Positions 8,088 through 19,291 are shown, counted from the stretch's first letter. The stretch: DNA of 64,000 nt from Larkinella sp. C7 (GCF_006149005.1 NZ_VBSL01000008.1:186001-250000), one strand, 5' to 3'. Notes: generated from the letters alone by a model not told the origin. Translations and numbers: made by a program.

Positions 8088-8814
8088 ACGCATCTTTGTG
8101 CTGGTCACTGACCGGAATGGTGGCCGAACCAATCTGGATGGTGTTGCGCGTTACAGCCTCGATTTTGTCCAGAGCGACGATAAACGAGCGGTGAACGCGC
8201 ATAAACCGCCGGGAGGGCAGTTTGTCTTCGAGGGCTTTCAGACTCGTTAGCGACAGAATCGGCTTCGGAACAGCTTCGGGGCGGTCTTTCCTTAAGTGCA
8301 CTTTCACGTAATCTTTCAGTCCTTCGATGTAGAGAATGTCATTGAAGGCAATCCGAACCAGTTGGTACTCCACTTTCAGAAACAGGTACTCTTCTTCCGG
8401 TTCGGGCGCAACCGGCAAGGCGATGGTGGGCCGGTTGATCAACTCAAAGTAGGCCCGGGCCTTGTTGGCTGCCCGCAAAAATTCTTCGTAATTAAACGGT
8501 TTGAGCAGGTAATCCAGCGCATCGACCTTGTAGCCTTCCAGCGCAAAATGATTGAAAGCCGTTGTGAAAATGATCCGCGGGGCGCTGCCGGTTTGGTTGC
8601 GTTCCAGCACACGGGCAAGCTCCATGCCCGTCAGATCGGGCATTTGAATATCCAGAAACAACAGATCGACCGGGTGATCGTGCAGGCCCTGTAAGGCTTC
8701 AACGGCGCTGCTGTAGCGACCAGCCAGGGTAAGAAACGGCGTTTTTTCGACAAACGCACACACCAGCCCGAGGGCCAGAGGTTCGTCGTCTACCGCAATG
8801 CAATTGAGGGTCAT
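8059..8814 (-). CDS. LytTR-family response regulator
   Basis: A 251-residue two-component regulator. The N-terminal receiver domain (about residues 1-120) has the acidic cluster Asp9-Asp10-Glu11, the phosphoacceptor Asp55 in FLDIQMP, and Lys105 in DYLLKPF. After a Pro/Glu-rich linker, residues about 145-245 form a LytTR DNA-binding domain (DILYIEGLKDYVKVHL, RFMRVHRSFIVALDKI). It overlaps the sensor kinase gene by 4 bp (8811-8814), so the two are translationally coupled. Next to the pair, on the opposite strand, are a small exported peptide gene and a beta-barrel gene that carry a shared upstream motif, making them likely targets. The signal sensed is unknown. Confidence 0.93.
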   Translation of the reverse strand: MTLNCIAVDDEPLALGLVCAFVEKTPFLTLAGRYSSAVEALQGLHDHPVDLLFLDIQMPDLTGMELARVLERNQTGSAPRIIFTTAFNHFALEGYKVDALDYLLKPFNYEEFLRAANKARAYFELINRPTIALPVAPEPEEEYLFLKVEYQLVRIAFNDILYIEGLKDYVKVHLRKDRPEAVPKPILSLTSLKALEDKLPSRRFMRVHRSFIVALDKIEAVTRNTIQIGSATIPVSDQHKDAFNQFLSRWS

Positions 8815-9881
8815 GTGAGTTGCAGGTTCAGATGAACCAGGTACTCGTTTTCGGGGGTGTCTTCTTTCACCGAAAGCTCATAGCGCTCGGGATAGAGCAA
8901 ATCGAGCCGCCGACGTGTGTTGGTAAGGCCGATGCCACTGCCGACTTCGAGTGACTGATTTTTTTCGGGAAAGATCGTGTTTCTCACTTCCATTTCCAAC
9001 TTTGACCCTTCCTGGTGAATCACAATACTGATCCGGCTGGGTCGCATGGCACTGACCCCGTGTTTAAAGGCATTTTCGACAAAAGGCAACAGCAGCATCG
9101 GCGCAACCGGCACATCCTGCAAAGGCGTCGGTTGTTCGAGCGTCACGGTTACTTTATCCGTCAACCGAAGTTGCATGAGTTGAATGTAATCCTGAACGAA
9201 GTCGATTTCCTTGCTCAGCATGGTGGTATCGTTACCGGTTTCGTAGAGAACGTACCGCATCATACGCGACAGCCGGTGCAGGGCTTCCCGCGACGCTTCC
9301 ACGTCGAGGAGCGTCAGGGCGTAAATGTTGTTGAGCGTATTGAAAAAAAAGTGGGGATTAATCTGGGCTTTCAGAAATGACAATTCGGAACTGACCCGGG
9401 CCTGTTCCAGACTCAGCCGCAGCCGGGCATCCTCCTGCCACTTCTGAACGGAAGCAATGCTGGTTCCGATGCCTAACATCAAAAACGTGGTAACCAGCAC
9501 CGACTGACTCCAGCCCCAGATATTCCGGGGTTTCCGAACCCCGCCCTCGGGGTGAAACGCCCTGAACATCAGCTCCGGCAAGTTAAACCAGGTATCGATG
9601 CTAAACAGCAGGATCAGGACAATGGCTGCCGTCAGAACGAGCGATCCAACATACATCCCGGTTTTGTCGCGGAAGAGCAGTTGAGGCACCAATACCAGCG
9701 TGTTGAGGTAAAAGGCCCCGACCAGCAGACAGAAGTAAATCCCCTGTTTGATCCAGAATAAGGTGGGCAACGTAACGTCCCAGTTCAGTGGCTGATAAAC
9801 CAGCAGGGCAAAGCCCAGCAAGCCCCAGGCCAGAACGTGCGTCAGGACCGGGACATTACGACGTAACGTGAGTAAATTCAT
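8811..9881 (-). CDS. LytS-type sensor histidine kinase
   Basis: A 356-residue membrane kinase. Four hydrophobic segments occupy roughly residues 10-145, followed by a short coiled region and a His_kinase domain whose phospho-His is His177 in QINPHFFFNTLNNIYAL. The ATP-binding part shows the N-box LLLPFVENAFKHG and the G-box GSGIGLTNTRRRL. This 4-helix layout without a large sensory domain is typical of Bacteroidota LytS-like kinases. It is co-transcribed with the LytTR regulator (4-bp overlap) and diverges from the exported-peptide and beta-barrel genes. Stimulus unknown. Confidence 0.92.
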   Translation of the reverse strand: MNLLTLRRNVPVLTHVLAWGLLGFALLVYQPLNWDVTLPTLFWIKQGIYFCLLVGAFYLNTLVLVPQLLFRDKTGMYVGSLVLTAAIVLILLFSIDTWFNLPELMFRAFHPEGGVRKPRNIWGWSQSVLVTTFLMLGIGTSIASVQKWQEDARLRLSLEQARVSSELSFLKAQINPHFFFNTLNNIYALTLLDVEASREALHRLSRMMRYVLYETGNDTTMLSKEIDFVQDYIQLMQLRLTDKVTVTLEQPTPLQDVPVAPMLLLPFVENAFKHGVSAMRPSRISIVIHQEGSKLEMEVRNTIFPEKNQSLEVGSGIGLTNTRRRLDLLYPERYELSVKEDTPENEYLVHLNLQLT

Positions 9882-9941
9882 GGGATGATAGGATGATTGC
9901 GAGCAAAACGCTCAGGTTCAAAAATCTTTTGAAACGACAAA

Positions 9942-9971
9942 ACAACCTGGTATCAAATGAAACCAGGTTGT
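9942..9971. promoter_or_regulatory. Hairpin in the kinase upstream region
   Basis: ACAACCTGGT at 9942-9951 pairs perfectly with ACCAGGTTGT at 9962-9971 around a 10-nt loop, about 60 bp upstream of the sensor kinase start. No T-run follows in either direction, so an operator or leader structure is more likely than a terminator. The rest of 9882-10373 holds no convincing gene. Confidence 0.45.
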
Positions 9972-10220
9972 CCAACTACCATCTCTATTAAAAAATATCT
10001 GTGCAGCAAGTGTATCTATGTAGTGATCGTCCGACTGGAATCAAGGAAGGGTGTCGAACGGGTAAAAGTGTCAATTGATTTACAATCATACGGCACAAAA
10101 GCCAAAACCGACGGGAAGAATCGACAAATTGCCAGCTTGTCCCGACCAATAGCCGATTTTTACCTATTAGCCCCCTCCGAACCTCTTTCCGGAACAAAAC
10201 CGGTTCGATTTTGGCATTAA

Positions 10221-10243
10221 TCGGTCAAAACACGCCTTTAGTC
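10221..10243 (+). promoter_or_regulatory. Two-part upstream motif, contiguous copy
   Basis: TCGGTCAAAA is directly followed by CACGCCTTTAGTC, about 130 bp upstream of the small exported-peptide gene. The same two halves recur at 10547-10590, upstream of the beta-barrel gene, but 21 bp apart. Position beside a LytTR regulator makes this a candidate operator; that link is inference. Confidence 0.4.
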
Positions 10244-10373
10244 GACATCTGTAACTGGCTGGTATATCGCGTTTTGCGGGCCGTTTTTTCCGCTGTTGCT
10301 TTGTATCATTGATCAGCCGAAACCGGCCGCCAACCCACCAAACCGTTCATTTCACACAAAAATACATCATCGT

Positions 10374-10484
10374 ATGAAAACCGCATTTGCTTCCATCGTT
10401 GCCGCTCTTTTGGTCAGTGCCTCATCCTTTGGTTTCGCCAACAGCACCCCCAAACCGTACGGTTTCCATTGGGTAATTTGTTGA
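10374..10484 (+). CDS. Small exported peptide, 36 residues
   Basis: ATG at 10374 opens a 36-codon frame ending in TGA at 10482-10484. Residues 1-22 form a clear signal peptide (MKTAFASIVAALLVSASSF then GFA), leaving a mature peptide of about 14 residues (NSTPKPYGFHWVIC) with one Cys. A strong hairpin follows immediately. It lies between the divergent sensor kinase and the beta-barrel gene and shares an upstream motif with the latter. It could be a real secreted peptide or the remnant of a longer secreted protein that gained an early stop; the signal peptide type is common in this group on longer proteins. No function is assigned. Confidence 0.5.
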   Translation: MKTAFASIVAALLVSASSFGFANSTPKPYGFHWVIC

Positions 10485-10518
10485 TCGGGACAACCGCCGA
10501 TCGCTGGTTGTCCTGATC
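10483..10518 (+). terminator. Hairpin terminator after small exported peptide
   Basis: GATCGGGACAACC (10483-10495) pairs with GGTTGTCCTGATC (10506-10518), overlapping the stop codon of the peptide gene. The downstream T-run is weak (TTCATTCC). Confidence 0.6.
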
Positions 10519-10546
10519 TTCATTCCAATAATACCATTTGGATTCA

Positions 10547-10590
10547 TCGGTCAAAAGACGGCATCCGGCGACGTTTTCACGCCCTTAGTC
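10547..10590 (+). promoter_or_regulatory. Two-part upstream motif, split copy
   Basis: TCGGTCAAAA at 10547-10556 and CACGCCCTTAGTC at 10578-10590 repeat the contiguous motif at 10221-10243, here separated by 21 bp. It ends about 70 bp before the beta-barrel gene start at 10659, a plausible promoter-proximal position. Confidence 0.4.
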
Positions 10591-10658
10591 TATTTCGTTT
10601 TTCAGAATCCCTCCACAATGGTTGATTTGCATATTCATTGTCTAATGAACTCAAAATC

Positions 10659-13346
10659 ATGAACAAATTTTCCCTCTCTCTATTTGTTACAGTACTATGC
10701 AGTCTGGCTGCCGTTCAGACATTCGCCCAGTTTCCGGGCGGGGGCGGTGGTTTTGGCGGGGGTCGGATGGGACCCGGTGGCCAGCGCGGTGGTGAAAAAG
10801 AAAAAACATTCATTCCCGGAACAGTCGACGACGACAAACCCCGCGGCAACGGCAAGATTTCCGGTCTGATCATGGACTCGACTTCCAACAAACCCGTTGA
10901 ATATACAACCATTGCCCTGCTCGACATCAAAACCGGCAAGCCCATCGACGGGACCACCGCCGATGGCAAAGGGAAATTTACCTTATCCAAACTCGCTCCC
11001 GGCGAATTCAGACTCCAATACTCCTTCATTGGTTACCAGAACAAGCTGTCCGGCCCGATCAAAATTGAGAAAGGTTCCGACATCAACGTGGGCGTGATCA
11101 AACTGTCGCAGGACGTTCGGCTGCTCAACGAAGTAACCGTTACGGGTCAGGCGGCTCTGATCGAAGAGAAAGTAGACCGGCTGGTGTATAACGCCGAAAA
11201 AGACATTACGTCCAAAGGGGGCGATGCCGCCGACATCATGCGGAAAGTACCGATGCTGAGCGTGGATCTGGACGGAAACGTCAGCCTGCGTGGCAGCAGC
11301 AACGTCCGGGTGCTGATCAACAACAAACCGTCGACGATTGTGGCCAGCAGCGTAGCCGACGCACTCAAGCAGATTCCGGCCGACATGATCAAGTCAATTG
11401 AAGTCATCACCAGCCCATCAGCCAAATACGATGCGGAAGGCTCTGCCGGTATCATTAACATTGTCACAAAAAAGAACACCCTGCAGGGCGCAACCCTGAA
11501 CATGGACCTCGGCACGGGCAACCGGAGTTCGAACCTGAACCTGAACGCCAGCTATCGCCAGGGCAAAATGGGCTTCAACCTCGGCGGTTTTGGCCGGGCG
11601 ATGTACAACATCCGAGGAGCCTTCAACAGTACGCAACAGACCATCGGCCAACTGGGCACGACCACTACGATTCAGAACGCCGATACCCGCCAGGCCGGGA
11701 TGTTTGGCAACTACCAACTGGGTTGGGATTACGACATCGACAAAAACACCTCGCTGTCGGCCAGCCTGCGCTATGGCATGCGAAACATGATCAATTACCA
11801 GGACAACCTCCAAACCCTGTCGTACATCAACCTGCTGTCGACCATGACCGGTCGCAACGTGGAAACCAAAAACCTCTCCGGTACGGTCGATGCGAACGTG
11901 AGCTACACCAAAACCTACAAGCCGAACCAGGAATTCAGCATTCTGGGGTTATACAGCCGCAATAACAACACCAACAACTTTGTGGCGGAGCTGCTCAACG
12001 GTGTCGACATGCAAACCATCACCAGCCGCCAGCGCAACGACAACCTGAGCTACAACCAGGAGTCGACCTTGCAGATGGATTACCAGACGCCCATTAAAGC
12101 GAACCAGTTGCTGGAGTTTGGCGGAAAAGGCATCTTCCGGAACGTCAACAGCGATTACCAGTATTACACGACGATGGGCGATAACGAGAACTACCAGATA
12201 AGCCCGATTCAACCGGCCAATACGCTGAACTACGACCAGAATATCATGGCGACGTATGTTGCGTATACCTACGCTTCCAAAACGAAATGGACGCTGAAAG
12301 CCGGGGGTCGTTACGAATACACGTTTATCAATGCCAAGTTCAGCAACGAGCAGGGCAGCGATTTGAGTGACATTCCGGATTATGGTGTTTTTGTACCGAG
12401 TGTGAACCTGTCGAAAGGACTGAAAGGCGGAAAAATCGTAAAACTGGCCTACAACCGCCGGATTCAACGGCCGGGCATCCAGTTTCTGAACCCCAACATC
12501 AACTCGGCCAACCCCCTCAACACCAGCCAGGGAAACCCGTATCTGAAACCGGAATACACCGACAACGTTGAACTGGGCCTGAGCGGTCAGATCAAGAAGT
12601 TCTACATGAATGCGACGCTGTTTGCCCGCCAGACCAACAACTCCATTACGAGTGTTCGGGATGTGACGCAGATCAATACCGGAACGGAAGCCAATCCGGT
12701 TTATCAGCAAGCCATCAGCAGTACTTTCCAGAACATCGGGAAAGAGCAGGCCTACGGGGTGAATTTGTTTACCAATGTGACCCTGTTTTCCAAGTGGCAA
12801 CTGGGTGGTGGTGTCGACCTGTACCATACCTACCTGACCAACAACAACGCCAGTGCCATCTACGGCGCTTCCAATTCGGGCTGGGTCATTGGGGGTCGGT
12901 TGTTCACGAGCGTCACGCTGAAAAATGGCTGGGGTCTCCAGGGTTTCGGCGGGGGCCGCGGACGGCAGATCAACCTGCAGGGCTACCAGGGCAGCTTTGC
13001 GTTCTACAACCTGGGTGTCAAGAAAGATTTCAACAACAAACGGGGCAGTATCGGCCTGGGTGCCGAAAACTTCCTGAACCACCCCTTCAAAGTACGTTCG
13101 GAATCATCATCACCGATTCTGACCCAGAGAAGCGTCAACAGCATGTATAATGCCGGGGTTCGGGTGAACTTCTCCTACCGTCTGGGTAAAATGAGTCTCG
13201 ACGGTTCCGGCTTCAGCTTCGGCCGCAGGAAAAAAACCATCAACAACGACGACCAGAAAGGTGGTGGTGGTGACGATGGCGGTGGTGCCGTACAACAGGC
13301 TCCCGCCACCAGTGGCGCAACGGGCGGACGTCCCCGTCAAAAATAA
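10659..13346 (+). CDS. Outer-membrane beta-barrel receptor with carboxypeptidase-like domain (OMP_b-brl_3 type)
   Basis: An 895-residue outer-membrane protein. From ATG 10659 it has a signal peptide (MNKFSLSLFVTVLCSLA, ending QTFAQ), then a Gly-rich segment, a carboxypeptidase-D-regulatory-like domain (about 55-150, ISGLIMDSTSNKPVEYTTI), a plug-like domain (VRVLINNKPST, IKSIEVITSPSAKYDAEGSAGIINIVTKK) and a long C-terminal barrel with alternating aromatic strands. Overall it follows the TonB-dependent-receptor-like family PF14905 that lacks a SusD partner. The C-terminal tail is Gly/Gln-rich with a run of Gly and Asp. An in-frame start 21 bp earlier would put seven residues before the signal peptide and is less likely. 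Neighbouring LytS/LytTR genes suggest regulation by them. Ligand unknown. Confidence 0.88.
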   Translation: MNKFSLSLFVTVLCSLAAVQTFAQFPGGGGGFGGGRMGPGGQRGGEKEKTFIPGTVDDDKPRGNGKISGLIMDSTSNKPVEYTTIALLDIKTGKPIDGTTADGKGKFTLSKLAPGEFRLQYSFIGYQNKLSGPIKIEKGSDINVGVIKLSQDVRLLNEVTVTGQAALIEEKVDRLVYNAEKDITSKGGDAADIMRKVPMLSVDLDGNVSLRGSSNVRVLINNKPSTIVASSVADALKQIPADMIKSIEVITSPSAKYDAEGSAGIINIVTKKNTLQGATLNMDLGTGNRSSNLNLNASYRQGKMGFNLGGFGRAMYNIRGAFNSTQQTIGQLGTTTTIQNADTRQAGMFGNYQLGWDYDIDKNTSLSASLRYGMRNMINYQDNLQTLSYINLLSTMTGRNVETKNLSGTVDANVSYTKTYKPNQEFSILGLYSRNNNTNNFVAELLNGVDMQTITSRQRNDNLSYNQESTLQMDYQTPIKANQLLEFGGKGIFRNVNSDYQYYTTMGDNENYQISPIQPANTLNYDQNIMATYVAYTYASKTKWTLKAGGRYEYTFINAKFSNEQGSDLSDIPDYGVFVPSVNLSKGLKGGKIVKLAYNRRIQRPGIQFLNPNINSANPLNTSQGNPYLKPEYTDNVELGLSGQIKKFYMNATLFARQTNNSITSVRDVTQINTGTEANPVYQQAISSTFQNIGKEQAYGVNLFTNVTLFSKWQLGGGVDLYHTYLTNNNASAIYGASNSGWVIGGRLFTSVTLKNGWGLQGFGGGRGRQINLQGYQGSFAFYNLGVKKDFNNKRGSIGLGAENFLNHPFKVRSESSSPILTQRSVNSMYNAGVRVNFSYRLGKMSLDGSGFSFGRRKKTINNDDQKGGGGDDGGGAVQQAPATSGATGGRPRQK

Positions 13347-13370
13347 TTCGGAATACACCTGAATCGATTG

Positions 13371-13405
13371 CCGCACTTCCAGAACAAGCCCTTCTGGAAG
13401 TGCGG
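13371..13405 (+). terminator. Hairpin terminator after beta-barrel gene
   Basis: CCGCACTTCCAGAA pairs perfectly with TTCTGGAAGTGCGG around a 7-nt loop, 25 bp after the stop codon. Only a short T-run follows. Confidence 0.7.
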
Positions 13406-13447
13406 TTTACCTAAAACCGTATCATTTAACCAACCTCTCTATTTTTT

Positions 13448-14101
13448 ATGAAAACGAAGCAAATTTTTGCCGGTCTGCTCGCCCTGGGTATGCTGGCTTC
13501 TACCCCACTGACCATCCTCGCCGGTACGCCCGGTTCCGACAAACGTCCGGGAAAAGTAGTCGCCAAAACCGTTACCTACGCGGTCGATACTGAACAAAGC
13601 ACCGTGGTCTGGAATGCCAAGAAAGTAGGCGGTGAACACACGGGAAACATCAAATTATCGAAAGGCGAATTCGTTTTCAATGGCAACAAGTTGACGGCCG
13701 GTACGTTTACGGCCGACATGACGACACTCAGCGAGAATAAAAACAGCGAGCGCGTGGTGAACCACCTGAAAGGTGATGATTTCTTTTCCGTCGAAAAAAA
13801 CCCAACGGCGGCTTTCAAAATCACGAAGCTGGATGCCATTTCGGGGGCCAAAGCCGGAGAAGCCAACTACAACGTAACCGGCGATCTGACCATCAAAGGA
13901 AACACCAACCCCATTACGTTTCCGGCAGTGGTGAAAGTAGCGGGCGACGCGGTGGAAGCCACGGCGAAACTGGTTGTCAACCGGCTGGCGTACGACATCA
14001 AATACCGGGCTGCGGTTATCGGTACGGCGGCTGATAAAATCATCGAAGATACCTTTACGCTGGATCTGAAACTGGTCGGCAAGAAATCGAAACCGATGTA
14101 A
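13448..14101 (+). CDS. YceI family periplasmic lipocalin-like protein
   Basis: A 217-residue YceI-domain protein, an extended lipocalin-like barrel that in characterised members binds amphiphilic or isoprenoid molecules. A signal peptide (residues 1-25, ending TILAG) precedes the domain, which shows YAVDTEQSTVVWNAKKVGGEHTG, the conserved FDEF-equivalent GDDFFSVEKNPTAAFKIT and DLTIKGNTNPITFPA. The protein ends in a short Lys-rich tail. It lies between the beta-barrel gene, which has its own terminator, and the dehydrogenase gene, so it is probably transcribed alone. Ligand unknown. Confidence 0.92.
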   Translation: MKTKQIFAGLLALGMLASTPLTILAGTPGSDKRPGKVVAKTVTYAVDTEQSTVVWNAKKVGGEHTGNIKLSKGEFVFNGNKLTAGTFTADMTTLSENKNSERVVNHLKGDDFFSVEKNPTAAFKITKLDAISGAKAGEANYNVTGDLTIKGNTNPITFPAVVKVAGDAVEATAKLVVNRLAYDIKYRAAVIGTAADKIIEDTFTLDLKLVGKKSKPM

Positions 14102-14285
14102 GTTGAATCGGCCCGGGCAGCTCCTGCCCCTGGCCCTCTGTCATTCGCTGTCAAAAGAATTTACGCATTTTCATTAATTAATATTATTTTTAATGAAATC
14201 CGGTATATTCTGATGGCAACGAATGACTTTTTTTATGGCGTTCGCTGCTCAACAAAAAACCACAAGGAATACCTGACCAATTAGT

Positions 14286-17162
14286 ATGAACTACAAAGAC
14301 TATCTATCAAAATCGCTTTCCATCCTGCTGAATACCGGGTTGCTGATCGGGCTGGCTTCGTTTACGATACAAGACAATCCCAAGGATCAAAAACCGGATG
14401 AGAGCCGGTTTACACCCGTCGTCATTGCCGAGAATTTAGACGAACCGATGGTGTTTGAAGTGCTCAAAGACGGCACGGCCTACATCATCGAACGCAAAGG
14501 CGCTTTCAAAAAATACGACCCGGCGACCAAAACCGTCAATCTGATTGCAACCATTCCCGTCAACACCAAATACACCAGTGCCGAAGGCGTCTCACGCGAA
14601 GCCGAAGAAGGACTGATGGGGCTTTCGCTGGACCCCAATTTTGATAAAAACCACTGGGTATATCTGTATTATGCCCACCCGACCGAAAAGAAACACATTC
14701 TGACCCGCTGGAATCTGGTCGATGACAAACTGAGTTCCGAAAAGGTGGTGCTGGAAGTGACGACCCAGCGCGAGGTGTGCTGCCATACCGGTGGTGGTAT
14801 GACCTGGGACAAAGCCGGGAACCTTTACCTCACCGTTGGCAACAACACCGGCAACCAGCAGGCGGCCCAAACCGACGAGCGGCCCGGCCGCGCCAGTTGG
14901 GATGACCAGGGACACGCCGGGAACACCAACGATTTGCGCGGTAAGATTCTGCGCATCCATCCCGAAGCCGACGGTTCGTATACCATTCCGGAAGGCAATC
15001 TGTACCCGAAAGGAACCGCTAAAACCCGTCCCGAAATCTATTCGATGGGCCACCGCAACCCCTGGCGGATTTCGATCGACAGCAAAACCGGTTTTCTCTA
15101 CTGGGGCGAAGTCGGCCCTGATGCGGGTGAAGACACCGAAATTGGTCCGCGCGGGTACGACGAACTGAATCAGGGCCGCAAACCGGGCAACTTCGGCTGG
15201 CCGTGGTTTGTCGGCAACGACCAGGCGTTCCCGGTTTTCGATTACGCAGCAAATAAACCGCTGGACAAAAAAGACCCCAAAAAGCTCGTCAACAATTCGC
15301 CCAATAACACCGGTTTGACAGAACTACCGCCGGTGGCGCCTTCCTTCATTTATTATCCCTACGGAATTTCGGAGAAGTTTCCGCTGGTGGGCAGCGGTTC
15401 GCGCAGTGCAACGGGTGGCCCGATTTACCATCGCTCCGATTTCAAAGACCCCAAGCGTCCGTGGCCGGCTTATTACGAAGGCAAGTGGATTGCGACTGAC
15501 TTTTCGCGTGGCTGGATCATGGCGATTACGATGGACGAAAACGGCGATTACCAGTCGATGGAGCGGGTGTTGCCCAATTACCGCCCGGTCGAACCGATTG
15601 ACATGAAATTTGGGCCGGATGGTGACTTGTATACGCTGGAATACGGCAGCAACTGGTTCCGGAAGAGCGACAATTCGCGGCTGGTTCGGCTCGAATACAA
15701 CGGCGGGAACCGCAAACCGCTGGTGCAGGCAGCCGCCAGCAAAAAAGGCGGTACGGTTCCTTTCCAAATCACTTTATCGTCGGAAGGCAGCAAAGATTTT
15801 GACGGCGACGCGCTGAAATACCAGTGGAAAGTGGCTTCGGCCGGTGGAGCCGTCCGGTCGTTTACAACTGCCAACCCAACGGTAACCTTCGATAAACCGG
15901 GTGTTTATACCGCCACACTGACGGTGAGCGATCCGAAAGGCGCCAGCAACAGCCAGTCGGTCAAGATCATCGCGGGCAATGAACCGCCCGTTGTGGCCGT
16001 GAATTTAACCGGTAACAAGTCCTTTTTCTTCCCCGACAAGCCGATTCAGTACGCGGTTCAGGTAAGCGATAAAGAAGATGGTAAACTTGCCGGGGCAAAC
16101 GCAACATCGGGGCAAATCAGTCCGTCGCGGGTCGCCATCAGCATCGATTACACATCCGAAGGCTTCGATTACGCCGAAGTGATTCAGAGTCAGCGCAGCG
16201 TCGATGCCTCGACGCAATTCGCCGTGGCCCAGACCCTGATCGGCCAGAGCGATTGCAAAGTCTGTCATCAGGTTGCCACTAAATCCGTTGGGCCGTCTTT
16301 TCATGACATTGCCAACCGCTACAAAGGCAAATCCGAAGCGTCGGGTCAACTGGTCAAAAAAATCATCAACGGTGGTGGTGGCGTCTGGGGCGAAGTGGTG
16401 ATGCCCGCTCACCCGGCAATGTCGGCCGGTGATGCCGCTGCGATTGTTAAATACATTCTGAACAGCACCGAAAAAACCTTGAGCACCTTGCCGACGCAGG
16501 GTAGTTATGCGCTCAAAATTCCGGAAGGCGACAATGGGAAAGGGACCGTCTTGGTGCGGGCGGCTTATACCGACCGGCCGGTCAAAACCATTCCATCGCA
16601 AACCTCGGAAAGCCAGCTTATTCTGCGTAATCCGGAAGTAAGTCCAGCCGATGCCGAAGTAACCAAAGGCGTCGACATCAAAGCCCGGGGCATGGGAACC
16701 GGGGTGAGTTTGGTGGCTTTTTCAAAAGGGTACATCGGGTATAAAAAGCTGGATCTGACCGACATCAAACAACTGGAACTGGTTGCGTCGGCTCAGAAAC
16801 GCGATGGCAGTGTCGGCGGAACGATTGAAATCCGGCTGGACTCCCCAACGGGCGACCTGATCGGCCAAACCGTTGTGGAGGTGGCGCAACCCAGAGCGCC
16901 GGGAGCCGCACCCACGGCGACGGCCATTCAAACCGCCGGTGGCAATGCGCCCACCGCCGGCACGGGTGTTGCCACTCCGCCCAAATCAACCACGGCGGCT
17001 GCTCCTTCTTACACACCCCGTGGCCCGGTTCCTCTGAAAGTTGCACTGAAAGAAACCAACGGGGTCCATGACGTGTACCTGGTTTTCAAAAACGACCAGG
17101 CGAAAGCCATCGAGCCGCTACTGTCCCTGGTCAGTATCAAGTTCAGCCCGGTAGAAAAATAA
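14286..17162 (+). CDS. Multidomain PQQ-type sugar dehydrogenase with PKD, cytochrome c and carbohydrate-binding-like modules
   Basis: A 958-residue exported protein. In order: an N-terminal hydrophobic signal; a glucose/sorbosone dehydrogenase beta-propeller (about 40-480; EEGLMGLSLDPNF, CCHTGGGMTWD, MGHRNPWRI, DLYTLEYG); a PKD domain (about 495-570; FDGDALKYQWK, GVYTATLTVSD); a class I cytochrome c (CKVCH at about 657-661, axial Met in VVMPAHPAMS near 705); and a C-terminal beta-sandwich with a CBM6-like appearance (about 780-955), interrupted by a Pro/Thr/Ala-rich linker. The arrangement implies periplasmic sugar oxidation with electrons passed straight to the attached haem. It stands alone, ending at a strong bidirectional terminator. 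Substrate unknown; some family members are tied to large cell-surface complexes instead. Confidence 0.9.
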   Translation: MNYKDYLSKSLSILLNTGLLIGLASFTIQDNPKDQKPDESRFTPVVIAENLDEPMVFEVLKDGTAYIIERKGAFKKYDPATKTVNLIATIPVNTKYTSAEGVSREAEEGLMGLSLDPNFDKNHWVYLYYAHPTEKKHILTRWNLVDDKLSSEKVVLEVTTQREVCCHTGGGMTWDKAGNLYLTVGNNTGNQQAAQTDERPGRASWDDQGHAGNTNDLRGKILRIHPEADGSYTIPEGNLYPKGTAKTRPEIYSMGHRNPWRISIDSKTGFLYWGEVGPDAGEDTEIGPRGYDELNQGRKPGNFGWPWFVGNDQAFPVFDYAANKPLDKKDPKKLVNNSPNNTGLTELPPVAPSFIYYPYGISEKFPLVGSGSRSATGGPIYHRSDFKDPKRPWPAYYEGKWIATDFSRGWIMAITMDENGDYQSMERVLPNYRPVEPIDMKFGPDGDLYTLEYGSNWFRKSDNSRLVRLEYNGGNRKPLVQAAASKKGGTVPFQITLSSEGSKDFDGDALKYQWKVASAGGAVRSFTTANPTVTFDKPGVYTATLTVSDPKGASNSQSVKIIAGNEPPVVAVNLTGNKSFFFPDKPIQYAVQVSDKEDGKLAGANATSGQISPSRVAISIDYTSEGFDYAEVIQSQRSVDASTQFAVAQTLIGQSDCKVCHQVATKSVGPSFHDIANRYKGKSEASGQLVKKIINGGGGVWGEVVMPAHPAMSAGDAAAIVKYILNSTEKTLSTLPTQGSYALKIPEGDNGKGTVLVRAAYTDRPVKTIPSQTSESQLILRNPEVSPADAEVTKGVDIKARGMGTGVSLVAFSKGYIGYKKLDLTDIKQLELVASAQKRDGSVGGTIEIRLDSPTGDLIGQTVVEVAQPRAPGAAPTATAIQTAGGNAPTAGTGVATPPKSTTAAAPSYTPRGPVPLKVALKETNGVHDVYLVFKNDQAKAIEPLLSLVSIKFSPVEK

Positions 17163-17176
17163 GGGTATTTTTATTA

Positions 17177-17229
17177 AAACGAACAGCGCCCGAGCCGAGG
17201 AACCCTCCGTTCGGGCGCTGTTCGTTTTG
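17177..17229. terminator. Bidirectional terminator
   Basis: AAAACGAACAGCGCCCGA (17177-17194) pairs perfectly with TCGGGCGCTGTTCGTTTT (17212-17229). The A-rich left arm and T-rich right arm serve both the dehydrogenase gene and the convergent Nudix regulator gene. Confidence 0.9.
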
Positions 17230-17233
17230 AACG

Positions 17234-19291
<2,058 letters not shown>

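Noticed and set aside
9957-10220. 87-codon open frame in the gap upstream of the small exported peptide
   Set aside because: No signal peptide, no family resemblance, and its composition matches non-coding DNA; the frame overlaps the hairpin at 9942.
11949-13082. 377-codon open frame opposite the beta-barrel gene
   Set aside because: Antisense shadow of a well-supported outer-membrane protein; no signal peptide or motif.
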